NCBI GenBank assembly: GCA_030146705.1
Contig: JASLBE010000012.1
Location: forward strand, 1-30,746
Direction of reading: 5' to 3'
DNA from: Tissierellales bacterium
GTDB lineage: Bacteria > Bacillota > Clostridia > Tissierellales > Tissierellaceae
Length of the DNA: 30,746 nucleotides
The notes below the pieces were generated by a model, which searched no databases, had not been told where the DNA came from, and saw nothing but the letters and a program-made list of their open reading frames with translations. The translations under genes were made by a program, and so were the position numbers. The first letter of the stretch is position 1; each line of letters begins with the position of its first letter. This document shows, piece after piece, positions 1-7,520 of the stretch.

Positions 1-329
1 GAGGTAACCAGCAAAAGATAGTTCTAGGCAAGTGGATGGCTACTAAGCCTAAGGTTTTTATCTTGGATACACCAACTGTTGGTGTTGATATAGGGTCTAA
101 GGCAGAGATTTATGAGAAAATTCAAGAGCTGGCTAAAAATGGTACAGGCGTAATTTTAATCTCAGATGAAATAGAAGAAATCTTAGCCAACTGCAATAAG
201 GTTTTAATTATGCATAGTGGCAGGATTGTTAAAAGGCTAGACCAAAAGGACCTGGCAAGTGAAAATATTGAAGACAGGATATTTAACATTATAAACAATC
301 CTGGTGGAGGTGGAAGTGTTGAAAGGTAA
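1..329 (+). CDS. Sugar ABC transporter ATP-binding protein, C-terminal end (RbsA/MglA type), partial
   Basis: This is the 3' end of a gene that begins before the window; the reading frame runs from base 3. The first residues are GNQQK, the ABC signature as written in the second nucleotide-binding domain of RbsA/MglA-type sugar ATPases. About 23 residues later comes Walker B, FILDTPTVGVD, then the switch region ILISDEIEEIL. The family would energise uptake of a pentose or hexose through the two permeases that follow. Oddly, the residue after the Walker B aspartate is Thr, where most ABC ATPases have the catalytic Glu. Degenerate sites in one half of these two-domain ATPases are known, so this may be a subfamily trait. 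The end overlaps the start of the first permease. The family is certain; the exact sugar is unknown. Confidence 0.9.
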   Translation, partial: GNQQKIVLGKWMATKPKVFILDTPTVGVDIGSKAEIYEKIQELAKNGTGVILISDEIEEILANCNKVLIMHSGRIVKRLDQKDLASENIEDRIFNIINNPGGGGSVER

Positions 330-1302
330 ATTTTTAAGGAAGTTAAGGCCTATGGAAAAATATTTAATAGGCATTTTATTAGTATATATACTACTTGTTA
401 GTTTCATAAGTGATAACTTTTTTACTATGAATACCCTAGTGGACCTTCTTAAGACTTCATCGGGAACCTTAATTTTAGCAGCTGGAGTTTTAATGGTCTT
501 AATATCGGGAGGGATAGATGTATCCTTTACAGCAGTAGCAGTAACAGCTTCTTATATGGCGATTAGGTTTGCTATGGACCTAGATATAGATAACTTGTAC
601 TTTATAATCTTAGTTTCCATAATACTTGGAGGGATAATGGGGGCAATAAATGCCTTATTAATCTACTTTTTAAAGATATCAACTTTTATAGTTACCCTAG
701 GAACTTCCAGTGTGTTTTATGGGTTTTTAACTACTTTTATAGGGACAAACAGTATATCAGTAGCAGACAAGCCAAGTAGCTTAATAGCCTTTGGTAATGC
801 TAAATTTTTAGGCCTGCCAGTATTTTTCTTACTAGCAGTAGGGATTTTATTTTTAACTTGGGCTATTCTTTATAGGACAATGTTAGGTAGGTATATTTTT
901 GCCATAGGAAACAGTGAAGAATCGGCTATGAGAGTGGGGATAAATATCCTAAAGACAAAACTATTTGTATATATGTATATGGGAGTTTTATCTGGAATTA
1001 TGGGGGTTGTATATTTTTCAGAAATAGACCTTATAAATCCAATATCCCTAGTTGGAACAGAACTTATGATTATAGCAGCTGTTGTAATTGGCGGAATTAG
1101 GCTTACTGGTGGAGATGGAACAATCTTAGGTGCAATATTAGGAGTATCAATAATACAAATTTTTAAATCTACACTTGTATTCTTAGGACTTTCTACTTCT
1201 TGGAATGATTTTTTTATAGGAATAATACTTCTTATAAGTGTTTCAATTATTTCCTATAGGGAGAGAAAAAGTAGTAGAGAAAAATTAATATTTACTAAGT
1301 AG
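319..1302 (+). CDS. Sugar ABC transporter permease, RbsC family (first of two)
   Basis: This 327-residue integral membrane protein has about eight to ten hydrophobic segments, typical of BPD_transp_2/RbsC permeases. A family hallmark is visible: the loop VLISGGIDVSFTA near residue 60. Further on are GTSSVFYGF and, near residue 260, VVIGGIRLTGGDGTILGA. It should form the membrane channel of the importer together with the next gene. I chose the TTG start at 319 because GGAGG at 306-310 lies 8 bases upstream; a GTG at 304 in the same frame has no ribosome site. It overlaps the end of the ATPase gene by 11 bases, which indicates translational coupling. The substrate cannot be read from the sequence. 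Confidence 0.88.
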   Translation: MKGKFLRKLRPMEKYLIGILLVYILLVSFISDNFFTMNTLVDLLKTSSGTLILAAGVLMVLISGGIDVSFTAVAVTASYMAIRFAMDLDIDNLYFIILVSIILGGIMGAINALLIYFLKISTFIVTLGTSSVFYGFLTTFIGTNSISVADKPSSLIAFGNAKFLGLPVFFLLAVGILFLTWAILYRTMLGRYIFAIGNSEESAMRVGINILKTKLFVYMYMGVLSGIMGVVYFSEIDLINPISLVGTELMIIAAVVIGGIRLTGGDGTILGAILGVSIIQIFKSTLVFLGLSTSWNDFFIGIILLISVSIISYRERKSSREKLIFTK

Positions 1303-1316
1303 TAGGAGGAAAAATT

Positions 1317-2336
1317 GTGGAGACAAAAAATAATATTATTAATAGATGTAGAAACAATTTAAGGCAGGATGTAAATATAGGAATCCTATTATTTGTATTT
1401 ATAATTACAAATATAGGCCTGGGCATAGTCCTAGGGGACAGGTTTTTTTCAGTAGCGAATATGCAGTCTATGGCCTTCCAAGTAAGTGAATTTGGATTTT
1501 TAGCCCTGGGAATGAGCCTGGCTATGATCACAGGAGGAATAGACCTTTCAATAATTGCCAATGCAGGACTAGCAGGTATAGTAGCAGCCCTTATTATGTC
1601 TGGAAGTTTATTTCCAATTGGAAATATGGGAGAAGGACTAGTTATCTTGCTGGCTATTCTAGGGGCTGTAACATGTTCCACACTCTGTGGTTTATTTAAT
1701 GGGTTTTTAATTGGAAAGATATCAATTCCACCTATTCTAGCCACCCTAGGAACTATGATTTTCTACACAGGAATAGGAATGGCCATTACAAATGGAAAAA
1801 GTATCAAGGTGGAAATTAGGAGTTTTTCAAAAATTGCTAGTAAAACATTTTTAGAAATCCCCTATATATTTTGGCTCCTAATAATAGCTTTTATACTAGT
1901 GGGTTTTATTATGAAAAAAACTAGGTTTGGCAGGGAGGTCTATATGGTTGGAGAAAACTCAACAGCAGTTAGGTTTTCAGGTATAGACCCAGAAAAAGTA
2001 ATTATTAAAACCTATGGCCTAATAGGATTTTTAGTTGGGATTTCAGCCCTAATAATAGTTTCTAGGGTAAATTCGGCTAAAATGGGCTTTGGAGACACCT
2101 ACCAGCTACAGGCTATATTGGTTGCTGTCCTGGGAGGAATAGACCCTGATGGGGGTAAGGGAAAAGTTTTTGGCGTGGGCCTTAGTATAATTGTAATTCA
2201 GTTTTTACAGTCATCCTTTACTATGCTCCAATTTACCCCCTATGCAAAAAAATTAATTTGGGGAGTTTTACTCTTATTAGTTATGGTAATCAAGCACTTG
2301 ATTGATAGTAAGAAAATTTTTAAGCTGAAAAAATAA
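1317..2336 (+). CDS. Sugar ABC transporter permease, RbsC family (second of two)
   Basis: This 339-residue membrane protein of the same RbsC-type family diverges from its neighbour but shares the landmarks AMITGGIDLSI near residue 70 and VLGGIDPDGGKGKVFG near residue 270. Two different permeases beside one two-domain ATPase suggests a heteromeric channel, as known for LsrC/LsrD and YtfT/YjfF systems. The start is GTG 1317, with AGGAGG about 9 bases upstream. The stop codon TAA (2334-2336) touches an in-frame ATG belonging to the next reading frame, so the operon is tightly packed. No substrate-binding protein is seen downstream, so it presumably lies upstream of the window. Confidence 0.87.
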   Translation: METKNNIINRCRNNLRQDVNIGILLFVFIITNIGLGIVLGDRFFSVANMQSMAFQVSEFGFLALGMSLAMITGGIDLSIIANAGLAGIVAALIMSGSLFPIGNMGEGLVILLAILGAVTCSTLCGLFNGFLIGKISIPPILATLGTMIFYTGIGMAITNGKSIKVEIRSFSKIASKTFLEIPYIFWLLIIAFILVGFIMKKTRFGREVYMVGENSTAVRFSGIDPEKVIIKTYGLIGFLVGISALIIVSRVNSAKMGFGDTYQLQAILVAVLGGIDPDGGKGKVFGVGLSIIVIQFLQSSFTMLQFTPYAKKLIWGVLLLLVMVIKHLIDSKKIFKLKK

Positions 2337-2347
2337 TGGAGGTAATT

Positions 2348-2905
2348 ATGGACTTTAAAAGTAGATATAAAACAATTCTAGGAGAACTAGACCAGGTTTT
2401 TGAAAGAATTAATTATGAAGAAGTAGAAAGTTTAATTAAGGCCATTAATGAAGCAGACAAGATATTTTTAATGGGAGTTGGCAGAGAGGGGCTAGCGACT
2501 AAGGCCTTTGCAATGAGGCTAATGCATTATGGAAAAGAAGTCCACTGGTGCTGGGACGATACAACACCAGCAGTTGGAAAAGATGACCTTTTCATATTTA
2601 CATCTGGGTCTGGAGAAATAGGCCATATCCATTATGTAGTAGAAGAAGTTAAAAAAACTGGGGCCAAGATAGGTCTTGTTACAGGAGTTCCAACTAGGAA
2701 GACAGGCCAACTAGCAGACATAAAACTTTGGTTGCCAGCCAGTGTATATAAGGGTAAGGACAATGTAGTTCCTTCTATCCAGCCTATGGGTAACTTATTT
2801 GAACAGGCCTTATTTATACTTTTTGATATGATAATAATGGACCTAGTAGCAAGGAGCACAACTAGTTTTGAGGAAATGTCTAGTAGGCATAGAAATTTTG
2901 AATAG
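2348..2905 (+). CDS. hxlB: SIS-domain sugar-phosphate isomerase, 6-phospho-3-hexuloisomerase (HxlB/PHI) like
   Basis: This 185-residue single SIS domain has the usual size for 6-phospho-3-hexuloisomerase, which interconverts D-arabino-3-hexulose 6-phosphate and fructose 6-phosphate. Visible landmarks are GVGREG (43-48) and AMRLMH ending in His60. TSGSGE (85-90) forms the phosphate-binding loop. IQPMGNLFE (144-152) ends in Glu152, and the C-terminal SSRHRNFE is typical of the family; in PHI proteins the His and Glu are the proposed catalytic pair. I took ATG 2348, preceded by GGAGG at 2338-2342, over the ATG at 2336, which lies on top of that ribosome site. The partner enzyme hexulose-6-phosphate synthase is not in view. 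The flanking transporter and kinase suggest a sugar catabolic role rather than formaldehyde fixation, but that is inference. Confidence 0.8.
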   Translation: MDFKSRYKTILGELDQVFERINYEEVESLIKAINEADKIFLMGVGREGLATKAFAMRLMHYGKEVHWCWDDTTPAVGKDDLFIFTSGSGEIGHIHYVVEEVKKTGAKIGLVTGVPTRKTGQLADIKLWLPASVYKGKDNVVPSIQPMGNLFEQALFILFDMIIMDLVARSTTSFEEMSSRHRNFE

Positions 2906-2922
2906 TATAGGAGTAAATTGTT

Positions 2923-4392
2923 ATGTATTTTATTGGAATAGACATAGGAACATCATCAGTTAAAATAATAGTAATAAATGAACTAGGAAATATAGTAAAG
3001 ACTAAGTCCAGGGCCTATCCTATATATTTTCCTAAGGCCAAGTGGTCTGAGCAAGACCCAGAAGATTGGTGGAGAGAGACTCTAGAGGGTCTAGTAGAAG
3101 TATTAGATGGTCTAGACCAAAAAAAGGTCAAGAGTATAAGCTTAAGTGGTCAAATGCATGGCCTGGTTATTTTAGATAAGGAAGACCAGGTTATAAGACC
3201 AGCTATCTTATGGAATGACCAAAGGACAGAGGGGGAGTGTAACTACCTAAATGAGGAAATTGGTAGGGATAAGCTTTCTAAATGGACGGGAAATATAGCC
3301 TTAACTGGCTTTACAGCACCAAAACTTTTATGGCTTAGGGAGAATGAACCAGAAAATTTTAATAAAATAGAAAAAATTATGCTTCCAAAGGATTATATAG
3401 CCTATAAATTAAGTGGAGTTTTTGCAACAGATTATTCTGATGCATCAGGAACCCTTTACCTAGATGTAAAAAATAAGACTTGGTCTAGGGAGATGCTAGA
3501 CCTACTAGGAATAAGGGAGGACCAACTGGGAAGGCTTTATAATTCATACGATGTAATAGGGAATATAAAACAAAACATAAAAAATAAATTAAATTTAGAC
3601 AAAGACGTGAAAATAATAATTGGTGGTGGAGACCAGGCAGTTGCCGCCATAGGTGGTGGAATTGTTAAGGAGAACCAATGTTCAGTATCACTGGGAACAT
3701 CAGGGGTTATCTTTGCTAACTCAGATGAGTTTGTAGTAGATAGTAAAAACAGGCTACATTCTTTTTGTAATGCTAATGGTAAATATCATATTATGGGGGT
3801 TACTCTAGCTGCAGCAGCCTCTTTGAAATGGTGGGTAGAGGGAATAAATAAGACCAAGGACTATGACGAAATATTAGCTGGGGCCAGCCTGGCTAATATA
3901 GACAAGGACTTATACTTCCTGCCTTATTTAATAGGGGAGAGGACTCCCCATAATGATCCTTCAGCCAAGGGTAGTTTTATAGGTATGGACCTGACTACTA
4001 GTAAGGAAGATATGACCAGGGCTGTTTTAGAAGGTGTAGGTTTTTCCCTAAGGGATAGTTTTGAAATAATGAGGGAAATGGGCGTGAATATTTCTAGAAT
4101 TACCATAAATGGTGGTGGAGCTAGGAGTGAAATTTGGTGTCAGATTATAGCTGATATTTTAAATGTTACGGTTAAGAAGGTAAATTCAAATGATGGACCA
4201 GCCTATGGGGCTGGGATATTAGCAGCAGTGGGATATGGGCTATTTACCAATGTTGAACAAGCTTGCTCTAGCTTTATTAAAGAAACTAGTATCATTTATC
4301 CAAAAGAAGAGAATTTAAAACTATATGACGAAAAATATGCAAGATACAAAGAACTATATCCAAGCCTTAAAGAATGGTTTAGGAAAAATTAA
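2923..4392 (+). CDS. xylB: FGGY-family carbohydrate kinase, xylulokinase type
   Basis: This 489-residue kinase is close in length to known xylulokinases. It begins with the FGGY phosphate-1 motif GIDIGTSSVKI. Next come LSGQMHGLVI (the sugar-binding Met-His pair of XylB) and ILWNDQRTEGE. The stretch LPKDYIAYKLSG is strongly XylB-like. GGGDQAVAA carries the presumed catalytic Asp, followed by SLGTSGV, LIGERTPHNDP and GPAYGAG. XylB transfers the ATP gamma-phosphate to D-xylulose, giving xylulose 5-phosphate. Relatives phosphorylate other ketoses, so the true substrate could be a hexulose, given the adjacent hexuloisomerase-like gene. The start is ATG 2923 with AGGAG 9 bases upstream. It is the last gene of the sugar operon, and a strong terminator follows. 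Confidence 0.85.
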   Translation: MYFIGIDIGTSSVKIIVINELGNIVKTKSRAYPIYFPKAKWSEQDPEDWWRETLEGLVEVLDGLDQKKVKSISLSGQMHGLVILDKEDQVIRPAILWNDQRTEGECNYLNEEIGRDKLSKWTGNIALTGFTAPKLLWLRENEPENFNKIEKIMLPKDYIAYKLSGVFATDYSDASGTLYLDVKNKTWSREMLDLLGIREDQLGRLYNSYDVIGNIKQNIKNKLNLDKDVKIIIGGGDQAVAAIGGGIVKENQCSVSLGTSGVIFANSDEFVVDSKNRLHSFCNANGKYHIMGVTLAAAASLKWWVEGINKTKDYDEILAGASLANIDKDLYFLPYLIGERTPHNDPSAKGSFIGMDLTTSKEDMTRAVLEGVGFSLRDSFEIMREMGVNISRITINGGGARSEIWCQIIADILNVTVKKVNSNDGPAYGAGILAAVGYGLFTNVEQACSSFIKETSIIYPKEENLKLYDEKYARYKELYPSLKEWFRKN

Positions 4393-4426
4393 TATTGGAA
4401 TTAACAGTTATTTAGAGTAATACTTA

Positions 4427-4460
4427 GAAAAATACCTATATTTGTAGGTATTTTTCTTTT
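4427..4460 (+). terminator. Rho-independent terminator of the sugar operon
   Basis: A perfect 12-bp inverted repeat (arms 4427-4438 and 4445-4456, loop TATTTG) ends in a T-rich tail, 35 bases after the kinase stop codon. Confidence 0.88.
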
Positions 4461-4462
4461 TC

Positions 4463-4491
4463 TTGATAATTTTATTAAATAGGGGTATTAT
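4463..4491 (+). promoter_or_regulatory. Sigma-A-type promoter of the GyrI-like gene
   Basis: TTGATA (4463-4468) and TATTAT (4486-4491) are separated by exactly 17 bases, directly behind the preceding terminator and about 50 bases ahead of the start codon at 4541. Confidence 0.6.
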
Positions 4492-4540
4492 TATAACAAT
4501 GGCTTAAAATTTATGTGCCTTATTGAAAGGAGGACATTTT

Positions 4541-4930
4541 ATGATGGTTTATATTTTAAATGAAACTAGGGTGAATAACTTTTCAGAATCTAGTTTAGAT
4601 GATATAAAAGAACTTTGGGATAAGTGCCTAGATGGAAATGAAGACTTTGTAAACTATACAAAGTATGCAATCTATCACCAGTATGCAAGTGATTATAGGG
4701 GGGACTATACTCTGTCTATAGCCACTGAGGAAATTCCTACTAAAAAGAAGTTTGACCTAGCTATGGATAAGTATATTAAATATTCTGTTGGGACTAGGGA
4801 AGACCTGGCAGGTTTGTGGGAAGAAATTTGGGATGATGAAGAAAATAATAAGATTGTTAGGACCTACAAATATGACTATGAAAGACATAATTTAGATGGA
4901 TCAATAGATATTTTTATTAATATAGAATAA
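4541..4930 (+). CDS. GyrI-like/effector-binding domain protein (stand-alone)
   Basis: This 129-residue soluble protein has the layout of a single GyrI-like/AraC effector-binding domain. A region with an invariant-looking LW (DIKELWDKCL, 21-30) comes first. A middle strand, DYTLSIATEE (55-64), follows. GLWEEIWDDEE (91-101) resembles the domain's second helix. The C-terminal YDYERHNLDGSIDIFINIE (111-129) matches its acidic final strand. Family members bind small hydrophobic or cationic ligands and may act as sensors, sponges or hydrolases; no DNA-binding domain is present here. The start is ATG 4541, 7 bases after AAAGGAGG; an upstream TTG at 4523 would precede that site. It has its own promoter and terminator, so it is monocistronic. 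Function beyond ligand binding is unknown. Confidence 0.65.
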   Translation: MMVYILNETRVNNFSESSLDDIKELWDKCLDGNEDFVNYTKYAIYHQYASDYRGDYTLSIATEEIPTKKKFDLAMDKYIKYSVGTREDLAGLWEEIWDDEENNKIVRTYKYDYERHNLDGSIDIFINIE

Positions 4931-4933
4931 TAG

Positions 4934-4954
4934 GCACCTAGGGGTGCTTTTTTT
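4934..4954 (+). terminator. Short rho-independent terminator
   Basis: GCACC (4934-4938) pairs with GGTGC (4943-4947) around a 4-base loop. Seven Ts follow at once. It starts three bases after the stop codon of the GyrI-like gene. Confidence 0.75.
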
Positions 4955-4962
4955 ATAGGTTT

Positions 4963-4991
4963 TTGACAATATAAGGCAAATTTAGTATCAT
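4963..4991 (+). promoter_or_regulatory. Consensus promoter of the FecCD/FecE-type importer
   Basis: TTGACA (4963-4968) and TATCAT (4986-4991) are separated by 17 bases, about 50 bases before the TTG start at 5044. I see no clear Fur or DtxR-type palindrome over it. Confidence 0.65.
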
Positions 4992-5043
4992 AAAGTAGTT
5001 AAGGGAAAATATAAATTTGTTATTAGAAAAGTAGGGTGAAGTT

Positions 5044-6087
5044 TTGAAAAAACCAATATATATAATTATAAATATAGGACTAATAATAGCAATAATATTA
5101 TCTGTGGTTTTATCAGTTGGAATAGGAACTGTAGATATATCTAATAGGGATATTTATAGGATAATAATATATAAGATGTTTAATTTAGGCAACCTAAATG
5201 GTATAGAAAAATCTATGGTGGACATAGTCTGGTTAATAAGACTGCCAAGGACTATTTTGGCAATAGGAGTTGGTATGGGGCTTTCTGTAACAGGCTTAAT
5301 AATGCAGGCCATAGTAAAAAATCCCCTGGCAGACCCATATATCCTGGGAGTTTCATCTGGGGCCTCTCTTGGGGCAACACTTGCGATACTTTTAGGGGTT
5401 GGTAGTAGTCTTGGACCAAATTTTATTGGTGTTTCAGCCTTTATAGGGGCTTTTTTAGTATCTATCTTGGTCCTGGCCATGGCCAATATAAATGGTGAAT
5501 CAAATGCAACTAGGCTTCTCTTATCAGGTATGGCCCTAAGTACTTTGGCTTCTGCTTTTTCTAGCTTTGTAGTATTTTTTGCTAAGAATAAGGATGGAAT
5601 AAGGACTGTAACTTTTTGGCTTATGGGGAGCTTATCATCTGCAACTTGGGATAGTGTAAGACTTATAACCCCTATTATACTTTTATCTAGCCTATTTTTT
5701 GCCAGCCAGTATAGGACCTTGAATCTAATGCTACTTGGGGATTCTGTTTCTATAACCCTAGGAAAAGACCTCCATAGGTATAGGATAGCCTACCTATTAG
5801 TGGCTTCTTTAAATATTGGCCTAGTAGTTTATGCAGCAGGAACTATAGGTTTTGTTGGCCTGATTATACCCCACCTTGTTAGGATGATTTTTGGAACTGA
5901 CCATAAGAAAATAATATTAATAACAGGCTTAACAGGATCCTTGTTTTTAATATGGATGGATGTTTTAGCAAGGGTAATAATCCCTAGTGGAGAAATGCCT
6001 ATTGGGATACTTATATCAATAATAGGGGCACCGGTTTTTATATATTTAATGGTTAGGAAGTCTTATGGTTTTGGGGGTGCTAGTTAA
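5044..6087 (+). CDS. Iron-chelate/cobalamin ABC transporter permease, FecCD/BtuC family
   Basis: This 347-residue protein has about nine to ten membrane segments and the family's standard size. Characteristic stretches are RLPRTILAIGVG (near 60) and GLIMQAIVKNPLADPYILG (near 80-100), which is the most diagnostic block of FecCD permeases. FVGLIIPHLVRMI near residue 275 is the coupling-helix region that contacts the ATPase. It would import a ferric siderophore, haem or a corrinoid. The start is TTG 5044, giving MKKPIY; the upstream site AGGGTGA is only moderate. The gene overlaps the following ATPase gene at the stop codon. No periplasmic-type binding lipoprotein is encoded beside it, which such a system needs, so the ligand cannot be inferred. 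Confidence 0.9.
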   Translation: MKKPIYIIINIGLIIAIILSVVLSVGIGTVDISNRDIYRIIIYKMFNLGNLNGIEKSMVDIVWLIRLPRTILAIGVGMGLSVTGLIMQAIVKNPLADPYILGVSSGASLGATLAILLGVGSSLGPNFIGVSAFIGAFLVSILVLAMANINGESNATRLLLSGMALSTLASAFSSFVVFFAKNKDGIRTVTFWLMGSLSSATWDSVRLITPIILLSSLFFASQYRTLNLMLLGDSVSITLGKDLHRYRIAYLLVASLNIGLVVYAAGTIGFVGLIIPHLVRMIFGTDHKKIILITGLTGSLFLIWMDVLARVIIPSGEMPIGILISIIGAPVFIYLMVRKSYGFGGAS

Positions 6088-6848
6088 TGGAAGTAGAAGT
6101 TAAGGACCTGGGAGTTGAACTTGGTGGAGAACAAATCATAAAGGGACTTAGTCTAGCTATAAAAAATAAGGAATTTGTAGGGATTATTGGCCCTAATGGA
6201 AGTGGTAAATCTACATTTTTAAAATCTATATATAGGGTTTTAAAACCTACTAGTGGAGCCATATATATAAATAAAAAGGAGATATCCAGCCTTTCTTTAA
6301 GGGATACAGCCAGGGAGATGGCAGTGGTTGCCCAGCATAATGAAGAAAGTTTTGAGTTTACTGTTTTGGATATGGTCCTAATTGGTAGGACTCCCCATAA
6401 AAAATTTTTGGAGAGAAATAATCTAGATGACCTTGAAAAGGTTAAGGAAGCCCTTAAAAAAGTTGGTATGGAGGGTTTTATAAACAGGAATTACTCCACC
6501 TTATCAGGTGGTGAGAAGCAAAGAATTATCCTGGCCAGGGCCTTGGCTCAAGATACAAACTGCCTTATTTTAGATGAACCTACAAACCATTTGGATATAA
6601 GATACCAGTTCCAGTTTATGAATATAGCAAAAGACTTAGGGATTACTGTAATATCTGCCATACACGATTTGAATATAGCCAGCCTTTATTGTGATAAGAT
6701 ATATGCCTTAAAAGACGGAAAAATTCTAGCCTCTGGTAGGCCAAAAGAGATAATAACGGAAGATTTAATATATGAGCTTTACAAGGTTAAATCTAAAATC
6801 CTCAAGGATGAAGATGGGACTTTAAATATTATTTACAAGCCTTTTTAA
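6087..6848 (+). CDS. Iron-chelate/cobalamin ABC transporter ATP-binding protein, FecE/FepC family
   Basis: This 253-residue single-domain ABC ATPase has Walker A GPNGSGKST near residue 37, Q-loop region VVAQHNEES, signature LSGGEKQR, Walker B CLILDEPTNHLD with an intact catalytic Glu, and switch histidine in AIHDLN. The DEPTNHLD spelling is typical of the siderophore/B12 ATPases. ATG 6087 shares its A with the TAA stop of the permease gene (6085-6087), so the two are translationally coupled and surely form one transporter. A long hairpin ends the unit. The missing binding protein must be encoded elsewhere. Confidence 0.92.
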   Translation: MEVEVKDLGVELGGEQIIKGLSLAIKNKEFVGIIGPNGSGKSTFLKSIYRVLKPTSGAIYINKKEISSLSLRDTAREMAVVAQHNEESFEFTVLDMVLIGRTPHKKFLERNNLDDLEKVKEALKKVGMEGFINRNYSTLSGGEKQRIILARALAQDTNCLILDEPTNHLDIRYQFQFMNIAKDLGITVISAIHDLNIASLYCDKIYALKDGKILASGRPKEIITEDLIYELYKVKSKILKDEDGTLNIIYKPF

Positions 6849-6855
6849 GGATTAG

Positions 6856-6903
6856 AAAAGACTAAGAGTAGCTTAACTACTTTTAGTCTTTTCTTGGTTT
6901 TTT
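6856..6903. terminator. Bidirectional terminator between convergent genes
   Basis: A 16-bp stem (6856-6871 with 6877-6892, one G-U wobble) closes a CTTAA loop. It lies between the importer ATPase and the convergent acetyltransferase. A T-rich run follows on the plus strand (to 6903). The A-rich left arm supplies Us when read from the other side. Confidence 0.8.
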
Positions 6904-6916
6904 ATAAGATGAGAAA

Positions 6917-7366
6917 CTAGGACTTAAGAAAACTAGTTTTATCATATAGCATTTTAATATGGGGCATATTATCTAGTAAATATTCTTCTGAAATAGGCTT
7001 AAAGCCTATTTTTTTATACATAGCTTCCATAGTTGCTAGGGCTTCTATATAAATTCTATCTTTTTGACTATTAGTAAAAATATGTTCTATTGCACTATTT
7101 ATAAGGGTTTGGCTGTAAAAATTCCCCCTATATTCTTTTAAGACACATACCCTCCCTAGGTAGGCTTCTTCTCTTAAGATTGCCCTTAGGTAGGCAATGA
7201 TTTTTCCTTTTTCCCTTATATAAAAATGGATAGAGTCTTGGTCCTTGTAGTCAAAATCATTATAAAGGCATTGGTGCTCAAGGATAAAAATTTCAGCCCT
7301 TAGTTGAAAAATATCGTAGATCTCTTCTCTTGTTAGGTCCCAAAAGCTTTTTTTAATAAGTTCCAT
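6917..7366 (-). CDS. GNAT family N-acetyltransferase, ElaA-like
   Basis: This 149-residue protein has the size of ElaA. Its N-terminal half carries IFQLRAEIFILEHQCLY, matching the ElaA block in which a Leu-Arg helix is followed by a Val/Ile-x-Glu-x-Cys stretch. YLRAILREEAYLGRVCV next forms the acetyl-CoA-binding strand leading to EYRGNFYSQTLI. The C-terminal AMYKKIGFKPISEEYLLDNMPHI is partly visible as a typical GNAT end. ElaA proteins are presumed acetyl-CoA-dependent acetyltransferases of unknown substrate. On the minus strand AGGAGG lies directly before ATG at 7366-7364. It is monocistronic and convergent to the importer. The family call is strong; the substrate is unknown. Confidence 0.82.
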   Translation of the reverse strand: MELIKKSFWDLTREEIYDIFQLRAEIFILEHQCLYNDFDYKDQDSIHFYIREKGKIIAYLRAILREEAYLGRVCVLKEYRGNFYSQTLINSAIEHIFTNSQKDRIYIEALATMEAMYKKIGFKPISEEYLLDNMPHIKMLYDKTSFLKS

Positions 7367-7520
7367 AACTACCTCCTAAACTATTAGAATTTTCTAAGAA
7401 TAGCTTATCAAAAAATCAAGTAAATAGGAAGAGACCAAGGGGGATTTTAAAGCCCTAGGGCAAGGGTATATAAGTATAGATAGGCTTGTTAATATATTTA
7501 TTGGTTATAGGAGGGAAAAT

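Noticed and set aside
2336..2347. Alternative ATG start of the SIS protein four codons upstream
   Set aside because: This ATG overlaps the GGAGG site that serves ATG 2348 and would leave translation without a ribosome site.
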